Under the pieces are notes generated by a model. It was not told the origin of the DNA, made no database searches, and saw only the letters and a program-made list of their open reading frames with translations. Source: DASQHM01 sp035632095 (GTDB lineage Bacteria > Pseudomonadota > Alphaproteobacteria > Ferrovibrionales > Ferrovibrionaceae). From it: a stretch of 48,915 bases of DNA. Both the position numbers and the translations under genes were made by a program. The DNA is taken from NCBI GenBank assembly GCA_035632095.1, contig DASQHM010000220.1, forward strand, positions 1 through 48,915. The letters are read 5' to 3'. Of this stretch, positions 32,845 to 40,315 are shown piece after piece (position 1 is the stretch's first letter; every line of letters starts with the position of its first letter).

Positions 32845-33254
32845 GCTCGACCTCCTCGTGGTCTGGGTTTCAAGGTCTCTCTTGCCGGTGCGCCGCTTCT
32901 AAGCAATCGCGTCGCCGTAGCGGCTTGTCGCATTTCCGAGTTGGGTCAAGAGCGGCCGCCGCAATCGGCCTTGCGCCTAGTCGGCTAGGGTCAGCAAAGC
33001 GGACATTCGGCGAACCGTCGCCCACGTCCGCTTCATGCCAATTCGGGACCTCGGGCGGCTCCTGCAACGGGCGCTCGGCTGTGCCTGCTTCGCAACCGGC
33101 CGGCTTCGTCGGTCGACATCTCCGCGGATGCCTGACCTTTCACCCGGCCCAGCCGCTCGAACAAATTGCAGCGATGGTGTACTCTCTCTCTTCCCACTTG
33201 GACCAAAATCGATCGGCTCAGCGCCGTACGCGAATCTTCCCGGGGGTTGATTTG
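32845..33254. other. 410-bp intergenic region with the second 39-bp repeat
   Basis: No gene recognised, although the frame of the downstream gene is open through much of it; an in-frame ATG at 33177 is a possible longer start. The region contains the 39-bp repeat copy 2 (33001-33039). Confidence 0.5.
33001..33039. repeat. 39-bp repeat, copy 2
   Basis: Same orientation as copy 1 (31221-31259), differing at three positions by eye. The perfectly shared core is GCGAACCGTCGCCCACGTCC. It is 1.78 kb from copy 1, with the hydrolase-cyclase gene between them. Confidence 0.8.
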
Positions 33255-34349
33255 ATGGCTGTGTTGCTGAACGAAATCCAATGGGGAGAACCGATCATTC
33301 CGCCAGCGCCCGATCCGGCTTGGGAGGTGGAGATCAAACGCCGGGGCGGTCGGGTCGCCGAAGTGGATCGGCGCGTGGCGCCAAATGCCTGGGTGCGGGA
33401 AGCCTGCCTCGGAATAACGATCTATCAGCCGATGGAGATTTCTCAGCGCCTGTACACTATCGGCGCCATGGTCACGGCCCAGGAGAATTCCTGCCGATAT
33501 TGTTATGGCGCCAACCGGGCCTACCTGAAGATCCTGGGTTACTCAGAGTCGCTGATCAGCCGCATCGAACGCGATGTGCAGGTTGCCGAGCTGGATGAAA
33601 AAGAGCGCGGGTTTATTGCTTTCTGCCGCAATCTTGCCCGCTCGCGGCCGCGCCCCGCCAGAGCAGATCGCGACAGGCTGATCGCACTGGGCTACGCCCC
33701 CGCGGCGGTGCAGGAGATCGCTTTCTCTATCGCCATGGGCTGTTACTACAACCGGATCGGTGTCTTGATCGCATGCCCGCCGGAACACGGTTTCGAGCGG
33801 ATGGCCAACGGCGTCGTCGGGCGGCTCATTGGCCTGGCAGCGCCGCTCATGCGCCGACTGGATGGGCGCGGCCGGCCGAAGCAACAGGCAGGCGCGATCG
33901 ATGCAAAAACATTGGCCAGCGGACCCTTCGGCTCGGTGGTAGCCACTCTGGCGGGGCTGCAAGCGGCGATGGTCTTCAAAGCAGCCTTGGACGGTGCATT
34001 TGCCTCGACCGTATTGGCCCGAAGCACCAAGGCGCTGATGTTCGCCGTCGTAGCGCGTACGCTCGGCTGCAACCACAGCGAGGCCGAGGCACGTAAGCTG
34101 TTGTCGTCTGAAGGCTTCGATGCAACGGAGATCGAGACGGCGCTCGCGACTTTGGTCTCGAAAAGGATTCCCCCGAACGAATCCCGACTGCTGCCCTGGG
34201 TGCGCGACACCGTCCACTATCAGACCGTTGCGATCCAGAGCCAGACCCGTGCGCTGGTCGAGCAGATCGGTGCAACCGCGGCGCTGGAGGCGATCGGCGT
34301 GGCGGCGTTAGCGAATGCAACGGTGCGCTTGGCGATGCTGCTCGAATGA
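33255..34349 (+). CDS. AhpD/carboxymuconolactone decarboxylase-like protein
   Basis: 364 residues, all-helical. The N-terminal half carries an AhpD-type redox signature: AQENSCRYCYGANRAYLKIL with Cys80 and Cys83 (CxxC) at the position of the AhpD disulfide, then ERGFIAFCRNLARSR and VQEIAFSIAMGCYYNRIG. The C-terminal half (about 220-364) is helical and may be a second, degenerate copy of the fold. AhpD-like proteins reduce peroxides or recycle thiol partners; the specific role is unknown. The ATG 33255 has GGGGG at close range; 33177 is an alternative start. The stop overlaps the start of the following cyclase gene (ATGA), so the two form an operon. Confidence 0.82.
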   Translation: MAVLLNEIQWGEPIIPPAPDPAWEVEIKRRGGRVAEVDRRVAPNAWVREACLGITIYQPMEISQRLYTIGAMVTAQENSCRYCYGANRAYLKILGYSESLISRIERDVQVAELDEKERGFIAFCRNLARSRPRPARADRDRLIALGYAPAAVQEIAFSIAMGCYYNRIGVLIACPPEHGFERMANGVVGRLIGLAAPLMRRLDGRGRPKQQAGAIDAKTLASGPFGSVVATLAGLQAAMVFKAALDGAFASTVLARSTKALMFAVVARTLGCNHSEAEARKLLSSEGFDATEIETALATLVSKRIPPNESRLLPWVRDTVHYQTVAIQSQTRALVEQIGATAALEAIGVAALANATVRLAMLLE

Positions 34350-35164
34350 CAGGCCTGCTCTGGGTCTGCTTGTCCGCATCGATACTGGCCACGCTCGTGT
34401 TGGGCGCAGCGCTGCTGGCGTCGCGCCGCCGCACACATCAGCTCGCGCGTTCGCTCGTGGATACCGAGAGCAAGCTTGAGCGGTTACAGCAGCAGTTCGA
34501 ACGTTTTGTTCCTGCCGATGTGGTCGAGCGGCTGACGGGAGAAGGCGGCGATTACGCACCCCAGCGCCGCCAAGTCACCATGCTGTTCGCGGACCTGCGC
34601 GGCTTCACGGCGCTGTGCGACAGGCTCGATCCAGCCGTGACGGTCACCATGCTGAACGAGTATTTCCAGCACATGAGCCGATCGATCACCCAGCACCATG
34701 GCCATATCATCGAACTGGCCGGAGACGGCCTTCTCGCGCTGTTCGGAGCCTTGGAGCCTAACCCCTGGCAATGCCGCGATGCCGTGCTGGCTGCCCTCGA
34801 TATGCGCCGCGAACTCGCCCTGTACAACACCGAACTGCGGGCGCGCGCGCTGCCTGAGCTCCGCTTCGGCATAGGCATCCACAGTGGTGAGGTCATCGCC
34901 GGCGTGATGGGGGCGGGTGCGCTCAATAAATTCACGGTCACCGGCGATCCGATCAACGTCGCTTCGCGGGTCGAGGGGTTGACCCGCGAACACCACGTCG
35001 ACCTGCTGATCACCGACGAGGTTCGTCGCGCGCTCGACGACGGGTTTCATCTCCAACCAATGCCGGCGGCGCTTGTCAAGGGCAAGACGGAACCGATTCG
35101 AACCTACTTTGTGGCAGGGATACCCCCCCTTGCGACCTCGGCCGTCGCGTCGAGTTCAGGCTGA
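34346..35164 (+). CDS. Membrane-anchored class III nucleotide cyclase, unusual base-selecting residues
   Basis: 272 residues. One N-terminal membrane helix (LLWVCLSASILATLVLGAAL), a short coiled linker (about 40-55), then a class III cyclase domain (75-260). Metal ligands Asp83 (FADLRGFT) and Asp127 (LAGDGL) and transition-state Asn204 and Arg208 (INVASRVE) are present. The two purine-selecting positions, however, are Glu123 instead of Lys and Thr197 instead of Asp. Glu at the first position is what guanylyl cyclases have; Thr at the second is found in some adenylyl cyclases. Activity is therefore likely, but the substrate (ATP or GTP) is open. ATGA-coupled to the AhpD-like gene. The catalytic domain would face the cytoplasm. 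Confidence 0.92.
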   Translation: MTGLLWVCLSASILATLVLGAALLASRRRTHQLARSLVDTESKLERLQQQFERFVPADVVERLTGEGGDYAPQRRQVTMLFADLRGFTALCDRLDPAVTVTMLNEYFQHMSRSITQHHGHIIELAGDGLLALFGALEPNPWQCRDAVLAALDMRRELALYNTELRARALPELRFGIGIHSGEVIAGVMGAGALNKFTVTGDPINVASRVEGLTREHHVDLLITDEVRRALDDGFHLQPMPAALVKGKTEPIRTYFVAGIPPLATSAVASSSG

Positions 35165-35672
35165 TCCGGTGAGAAACGCCGCAGAATTTGCAATCGATCT
35201 CCGAGCCACAGAACTTTTCATCGGGGTTATTTGCAATTTCGGCTTCCATCTATTCTTCAACTACCGCCACTAAGCGCGAGCAAAGGTTGGGTCTGAGGGT
35301 TTTTCAATTTGCCCAGGCCCAAAATGAGCACCGATTTTCGCGCGAATGCGCGGCGTGCACGCTCTACGAGAACATAGAGCATTGGCGGCCGCGCGATGTC
35401 TCAAACGGATCAAAAGCGGTTATCCCCACCATCGTTGCATCTGTCCGGTTAGTCCCGAACGCCGGACATTCAGCGAGTCGCCGATGACGTCGCCTTAGCG
35501 CCACAAGTAGACGCTTAGTGCAGTCGGCGGGCGTGTTCATAGCTTGCCGATACCCTGCGACCAAACCTCCGGCGCGGATTCAACGGGAAACCGCATTGCG
35601 TTTCCGGGTTGCGTCTCTGGCGTGACACATGCCCGCCTATTTGCGGCGCGTTGCTCAGCGCGCTGAATCACG
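35165..35672. other. 508-bp intergenic region
   Basis: No gene recognised between the cyclase and the outer-membrane protein, which converge. The sequence is less GC-rich around 35200-35350 and contains a degenerate GGACATTCAG repeat copy at 35463. No strong terminator was seen. Confidence 0.5.
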
Positions 35673-36428
35673 TCAGAAAGTCAATTGATAGGCGATGTAA
35701 TAGGAAAATTCGTTGGTGTCGATCGCGTTCTGTACGCCGCGGCCCGCCGAGAACAATAGATGATGGTTCTCGGTGAAATCAAAAAAGCCGCCGAGATTAA
35801 AGCCGGTGCTACCTCTGCCGCCGACGAGATCCGCAGTTTGATGGAAAATCTCGCCGCCGAGCGTGAGCTGGTCGGTGATCTTGCGCTGGACCTGCCAGCC
35901 GGCGAACCAGAAGTTCTTATTGCCCGCACCCGGGTTGATCCAGTAGCCGCCGCCGCCATAGCTCGACCACTCACCGAAGCTCTTCTGCACCCAGACTGGC
36001 AGGAACGCGCGCGTGTGGCCTGTACCGAGGTGACGATCAGCATCTCCAGTTGCCGCTTCCAGCAACGGGAAGACGCCAACCATCGGCCGCCAACCTTCCT
36101 CATCCTCCTGGACGAAGCGGTACTTCACGCCGAGCTCGGTGTCGCCGTAGCCGGATCTCCAATTCCCGCCGCTCGGCTTGTCGAAGGCGAGCGGCGCGAC
36201 GACATGAATTTGCAGATCCGGTGCGGCGCCGTAATTCACCTCGACACCCGGCAAGATGCCGCTGGTATCGCCACGGACATGCGTAGCGGCGGAGAAAGCG
36301 TACACCTCCCAATGCTGATACTCGACGGGCTCGGGATCGTCGGTTCGGAATGGCGGACCAGCCCACGCTGCGTTCGTTCCAGCAACGACCGCAAGGCATA
36401 GGAAGGGCAGGTAACCAATCGCTCTCAT
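35673..36428 (-). CDS. Outer-membrane channel-like protein (phenol MetA-pathway type)
   Basis: 251 residues. A Sec signal peptide (LPFLCLAVVAGTNAAWA) is followed by alternating beta strands of an outer-membrane barrel ending in an aromatic C-terminal residue (YYIAYQLTF). Segments such as PPFRTDDPEPVEYQHWEVY, YGDTELGVKYRFVQEDEEGW and FFDFTENHHLLFSAGRGV are typical of the phenol_MetA_deg/transporter family, whose substrates are mostly undetermined. The ATG 36428 has GAGGAAG. Third gene of a probable three-gene operon that starts at 37483, though a hairpin lies in the 126-bp gap before it. Confidence 0.85.
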   Translation of the reverse strand: MRAIGYLPFLCLAVVAGTNAAWAGPPFRTDDPEPVEYQHWEVYAFSAATHVRGDTSGILPGVEVNYGAAPDLQIHVVAPLAFDKPSGGNWRSGYGDTELGVKYRFVQEDEEGWRPMVGVFPLLEAATGDADRHLGTGHTRAFLPVWVQKSFGEWSSYGGGGYWINPGAGNKNFWFAGWQVQRKITDQLTLGGEIFHQTADLVGGRGSTGFNLGGFFDFTENHHLLFSAGRGVQNAIDTNEFSYYIAYQLTF

Positions 36429-36533
36429 GGCTTCCTCACATCCGGTTGGGCGAATTCATGCTTGCCCGCTGGCCCTTGCAGGGCACTAGAGCCGCTGCCG
36501 CGGGGGACGGCTGCATTAGGTCCGGGTAGGGAA

Positions 36534-36551
36534 TGCCCGTCTGAGCGGGCA
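36534..36551. terminator. Hairpin between the small membrane protein and barrel protein genes
   Basis: Six-bp arms (TGCCCG and CGGGCA) with a 6-nt loop, 3 nt after the stop of the small membrane protein gene. No T-run follows on the minus strand. It may reduce read-through into the outer-membrane gene or protect the upstream mRNA end. Confidence 0.35.
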
Positions 36552-36554
36552 CCT

Positions 36555-36917
36555 TTACTTTCCTTGCAGAAGGTCCATGAACGGCGGGAAGGTCAGCAGA
36601 AACCCCACGGCCAGCAAGGCAAATGCCGCCACGTTGATCCAGCCCATAGAAACATTCTTTGTTCGCCACGAGCGGTTCAAAGCGAACCAAGACACGAGCC
36701 AGACGATGATCGCTAAGGTGGTGACGCCAGAGAGCGTGCCAGTCGGGTTGTAGAAGTTCAGCAGCTTGCCGATGGCGTTCGATGCATCGCCCGCCAAGGC
36801 CAAGATGCCGACCACAGCGCAGCCAATGCCAGCGGCGAGAATGGCGGCGGCGCCAGGTCCATTTGGGATGCTGTCGACGTCCAGGCCGGAGCCGCCCCGG
36901 TTTTCTGACATGCTCAT
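36555..36917 (-). CDS. Small membrane protein of unknown family (three helices)
   Basis: 120 residues. After a short polar start (MSMSENRGGSGLDVDSIPNG) there are three predicted membrane helices: AAAILAAGIGCAVVGILALA, LSGVTTLAIIVWLVSWFAL and WINVAAFALLAVGFLLTFPP. No family is recognised. ATG 36917 shares ATGA with the stop of the upstream membrane protein, so both are made together, probably as a complex. The frame is open upstream but lies inside the neighbouring gene. Confidence 0.8.
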   Translation of the reverse strand: MSMSENRGGSGLDVDSIPNGPGAAAILAAGIGCAVVGILALAGDASNAIGKLLNFYNPTGTLSGVTTLAIIVWLVSWFALNRSWRTKNVSMGWINVAAFALLAVGFLLTFPPFMDLLQGK

Positions 36918-37483
36918 CGCTCGCCCTCCTTCAAGATAATTACCGACCCGCCTCGGACAGGCGCGTATTTGTTCAAAAACGCGCCGAACGCCCCAGCGAC
37001 CCCTGTCGCGACGAAGGCGGCTACGGCAAAGCCCAGAACCGCAGTGCGCATAAGCCGCGGTCTGGTGATCGCACGCCCATATTTCATGGTGACGTAGGCC
37101 ACCATGGTCATTGCAATGGGCGCCAACCAAGCAACATGCTCCTTCCATTCCATCCCGACGTTATGCCATTCGGATGTTTTCCCGCTCGACAAGAGCAGAC
37201 GTCGCGGATAGTCCGCCAGGTCGCTGGCCCCCGCAGGCGGGACGGCGCGATACCACGGGTACACGATGTAGGCGCCCGAGAACACCGTGAGCCATGCGAG
37301 GATGACCATGGCCACGAGATAGGCGTTCATCAGGTTCTTCTCTCGTTGGCTCGGCAGAGTCGGGGCGCCCGGCGCAGATAGACGGTAGAGCTCCGCCAAC
37401 GCCCCAGAGAACGCCAGCATGAACAGGGCGCCGAATCCCATCCCATGCAACACCGTCCACAAGTCGTGAGTTGAGATTTCCAT
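36914..37483 (-). CDS. Membrane protein with conserved-looking His in its helices, unknown family
   Basis: 189 residues with four predicted membrane helices (about 8-32, 52-75, 110-132 and 142-168). His residues fall at the start of the first helix (LWTVLHGMGFGALFMLAF) and before the third (EWKEHVAWLAPIAMTMVAYV), a pattern seen in membrane haem or quinone proteins, but no family can be named. The ATG 37483 follows GGGGG. A FixK/FNR-like box with a well-placed -10-like element lies just upstream. ATGA-coupled to the next gene. With the downstream barrel protein this makes an inner-plus-outer membrane operon. Confidence 0.82.
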   Translation of the reverse strand: MEISTHDLWTVLHGMGFGALFMLAFSGALAELYRLSAPGAPTLPSQREKNLMNAYLVAMVILAWLTVFSGAYIVYPWYRAVPPAGASDLADYPRRLLLSSGKTSEWHNVGMEWKEHVAWLAPIAMTMVAYVTMKYGRAITRPRLMRTAVLGFAVAAFVATGVAGAFGAFLNKYAPVRGGSVIILKEGER

Positions 37484-37536
37484 GAGAACCCCCGGTTCTG
37501 TTCAATGGCAGGATAATGACCGTTCGACTCCTGGTG

Positions 37537-37550
37537 TTGATCTGGATCAG
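37537..37550. promoter_or_regulatory. FixK/FNR-like box upstream of the membrane operon
   Basis: TTGATCTGGATCAG, one mismatch from the consensus palindrome. On the minus strand an AT-rich CATTAT (37518-37513) sits at the distance expected of a -10 in an activator-at-minus-41.5 promoter, giving transcription from near 37502 and a short leader to the ATG at 37483. This is the best-organised of the five boxes. The PadR gene starts about 210 bp away on the other side. Confidence 0.65.
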
Positions 37551-37753
37551 AGAGTATCGCGGATCGATAGCGCGAGTCGACTGCTTACCCTACTCTGACT
37601 TGTTGACGTCTGGCTTTTCATTTTCGGCTGCGATTGACCTCCCCCAAGCTTCGCGGATGCGGCACCGGTTCTGCCCCGGTCAGGCTTTCGCAGACCCGTG
37701 ACGATGGCCATGCACTGCCCTATGGTCTCCATGTCTTGCAAAGCGGATGGGCC

Positions 37754-38116
37754 ATGGAAGATCGATTCCTGTATGCAGGCCTGATACGGCTTCACGTGCT
37801 GCACCACGCGGTGCGGGAGCCGGTCTACGGGCTCGCAATGATTGAGGAACTAGCGCGGCACGGATACCGGCTGAGCGCCGGCACGCTCTATCCGATCCTG
37901 CATGGCCTTGAGGAAAAGGGTTACCTTAGATCCGTGGAGCGCCGATTCGGAAGGACCACGCGCCGCGTCTATCGAGCAACGCCAACTGGCCGGCGAGTAC
38001 TGCAATCCGCGAAGATGAAGGTCAGTGAACTATTCGGCGAGCTCTTTGAGGACGTGAATGGACGTGGACGCAAGAAGGCCGGTACGGCGAACAAGGGTCG
38101 TGCCTTGGGATTCTAA
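37754..38116 (+). CDS. PadR family transcriptional regulator
   Basis: 120 residues, a PadR-type winged helix without the long C-terminal helical domain (subfamily-2 size). Seen are FLYAGLIRLHVLHHAVREPV, YGLAMIEELARHGYRLSAGT and LYPILHGLEEKGYLRSVERR, then the wing RRVYRATPTGRRVL. PadR proteins usually repress nearby genes and respond to small aromatic or toxic compounds. It is divergent from the membrane/outer-membrane operon, so a regulatory link is plausible. The ATG 37754 fits the family's start; the frame is open about 40 codons further upstream but is not conserved-looking there. Confidence 0.9.
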   Translation: MEDRFLYAGLIRLHVLHHAVREPVYGLAMIEELARHGYRLSAGTLYPILHGLEEKGYLRSVERRFGRTTRRVYRATPTGRRVLQSAKMKVSELFGELFEDVNGRGRKKAGTANKGRALGF

Positions 38117-38159
38117 CTTCTCTGCGGGATCGTCGCCGCGAAACGCGGCATCGCTGCCG

Positions 38160-38325
38160 AGTCGCATGAACTTCCGCTTCGGGTCAAATGCAGCCGTTGG
38201 GGGCATCTTGGCGCTTCGTCCGGTGGGCCCTGAATATCGGACATTCAGAAAATCGAGCCTGGTGTCGGCTTAGTGCCAACAACGGACTTCGGTCCACTGC
38301 GCGCCGCTAGGTATCGGACATCCTT
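38160..38325. repeat. Cluster of degenerate GGACAT-type repeat fragments
   Basis: Between PadR and the next cyclase there are several fragments of the repeat family: TTCCGCTTCGGGTCAAATG near 38170, GGACATTCAG at 38239-38248 and GGACAT at 38316-38321. They are much less alike than the 39-bp pair at 31.2/33.0 kb. No gene is recognised in this 262-bp gap. Confidence 0.45.
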
Positions 38326-38378
38326 TGGAGCCCGCAGCAAAAAGCGTAACCTGGGGCCGACCTAGTCTGGAGGCAGCC

Positions 38379-40145
38379 TTGGCAAACGAGCGGCCGAACC
38401 GGCGGCTTGCGGCCATCCTGGCGGCGGATGTCGCCGGCTACAGCCGGCTCACGGGCGGCGACGAGGAAGGCACCCTCGCGCGGCTTAGAGCCATCCGTAA
38501 GGAACTGATCGATCCCGCCATCGCTGCTCATCGTGGCCGCTTGGTCAATACCACCGGCGACGGGGCCTTGGTGGAATTCGCCAGCGTAGTTGACGCCGTG
38601 CGTTGCGCCATCGAAGTGCAGCGCGGCATGTTGACACGGAACGTCGGCTTCCCACCCGACAGGCAAATCCAATTTCGCGTAGGCATCAACCTCGGCGATG
38701 TGGTTGTGGAAGCTGATGACGACCTCATGGGTGACGGCGTAAACGTGGCGGCGCGTCTTGAGGCGGTTGCGTCGCCTGGCGGCATTTGTGTCTCCGACGA
38801 TGCCTATCGCCAAGTGCGCGACAAGCTCGACTATGGTTTCGAGGATCTCGGTGAATTGCAGCTGAAGAATATTGCCAGACGCGTGCATGCGTACCGAGTT
38901 CGTTTGGATGGGTCCGGTGCGGCAGGGCATGCGCCCATCGCCAAAGCAATTGCCGTGGCGCTGCCCGATAAGCCGTCACTTGCCGTATTGCCCTTCGAAA
39001 ATATGGGCGATGCGGTTGCGGACGTATATTTCGCCGACGGGATCGCCGAGGACATTATCACCGAGCTTTCGCGCTATCCGGACCTGTTCGTCATCGCCCG
39101 CAACTCGTCCTTCACCTATCGCGGCAAGGCAGTGCGGGCGACGGATGTGGCGCGTGAGCTTGGCGTACAGTACGTCGTGGAAGGCAGCGTGCGCCGCGCA
39201 AGCAACCGGGTTCGCATCACCGCTCAGCTGATCGACGCACGCAGCGATAGTCATCTGTGGGCACAACGCTACGACCGGAGCTTGGAAGATGTTTTCGCGG
39301 TGCAGGACGAGGTCACCGCCAACATTGTCGCGGTGCTGCCGGGGCGGGTCGAGGCAGCGGCACTCGAGCGCGCGAGCCGGAAGACCAGCAACTCGCTTGA
39401 AGCCTATGATTATCTCTTGCGCGGCAAATTTTGCCATCACCTGGAAAATGCCGAAGCCAACCGGGAAGCAGAGGCGCACTTCGACCAGTCGATTAAGCTC
39501 GACTCGCGATTTGCTTCGGCCTGGGCGTGGAAGGCCTGTACGCTTGGACAGGCTTGGAACGCCGAGTTTCGACCGCGCACGCCGGAACTCTTCCAGCAGA
39601 TAAATCAATTCGTCGAAACCGCAGCCGGCCTGGACGAGAACGATACGGAATGCCATCGCATCATGTGTCGCCTTGCGTTGTCGCAGGGGCATTACGCAAA
39701 GAGTGAGCATCATCTTGATCGTGCGCTGGCGCTCAATCCCAACGATCCGCGCCTTATCGTGCAACGCGGCATCAACCTGACGTTTCTCGGCGATCCGGAA
39801 GTCGCGATAGCGTGGATCGAGCGGGCAATGCGTATCGACCCTTTCTCGGCCAGCCGATACTATCTTGATCTGGTGCGCGCCCTTTTCACGGCCGGACGTC
39901 CCGCCGAAGCGATTACCGTGCTGGAGCGCAACGCTCGTGAACATCACGAACATTATCTTTGGCTCGCCGCTTGCCATGCAGCGGCGGGAAATGAGGCGGC
40001 AGGGCATGAAGTCATGCGGAAGGCAATCGCCTTGCGGCCCGACGTGTCGATTGGAGCCGTCTTCGGTAGGTGGCCACCCTGGAAGCGGGCGGAAGATAAA
40101 ATCCGTCTGCGCGATGCTCTGGTACTGACAGGGCTGCCGAGCTGA
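38379..40145 (+). CDS. Class III cyclase - TolB-like - TPR protein (Asn at the base-selecting Lys position)
   Basis: 588 residues. The N-terminal cyclase domain (8-180) has metal ligands Asp17 (AADVAGYS) and Asp61 (TTGDGA), and VNVAARLE with the transition-state Asn and Arg. The adenine-selecting Lys, however, is Asn57 (RLVNTTGDG); the aligned paralogue at 40316 has Lys57. A TolB-like module (about 205-330) and TPR repeats follow (YAKSEHHLDRALALNPNDPR). The start is most likely TTG 38379, because GGAGG lies 6 nt upstream and the frame to the left overlaps repeat remnants; an upstream TTG at 38325 is the alternative. The cyclase may be altered in specificity or weak. The TPR part probably binds partner proteins. 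Confidence 0.92.
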   Translation: MANERPNRRLAAILAADVAGYSRLTGGDEEGTLARLRAIRKELIDPAIAAHRGRLVNTTGDGALVEFASVVDAVRCAIEVQRGMLTRNVGFPPDRQIQFRVGINLGDVVVEADDDLMGDGVNVAARLEAVASPGGICVSDDAYRQVRDKLDYGFEDLGELQLKNIARRVHAYRVRLDGSGAAGHAPIAKAIAVALPDKPSLAVLPFENMGDAVADVYFADGIAEDIITELSRYPDLFVIARNSSFTYRGKAVRATDVARELGVQYVVEGSVRRASNRVRITAQLIDARSDSHLWAQRYDRSLEDVFAVQDEVTANIVAVLPGRVEAAALERASRKTSNSLEAYDYLLRGKFCHHLENAEANREAEAHFDQSIKLDSRFASAWAWKACTLGQAWNAEFRPRTPELFQQINQFVETAAGLDENDTECHRIMCRLALSQGHYAKSEHHLDRALALNPNDPRLIVQRGINLTFLGDPEVAIAWIERAMRIDPFSASRYYLDLVRALFTAGRPAEAITVLERNAREHHEHYLWLAACHAAAGNEAAGHEVMRKAIALRPDVSIGAVFGRWPPWKRAEDKIRLRDALVLTGLPS

Positions 40146-40315
40146 GCACTCTCGACGCGCCGGACGTTGCCGTCTTCAAATTCGCGGAATGGCTGTTAGG
40201 GGCCGGACCAGGTAGCGGCTCGCCGACCGCCGATCACGTCGGCCTCATGCGAAGAAAAGCCGTTCGCACGTCGGGCAGCTTCGCGGTTTGAATTCCACCA
40301 AGCCGAATCTTGGAT

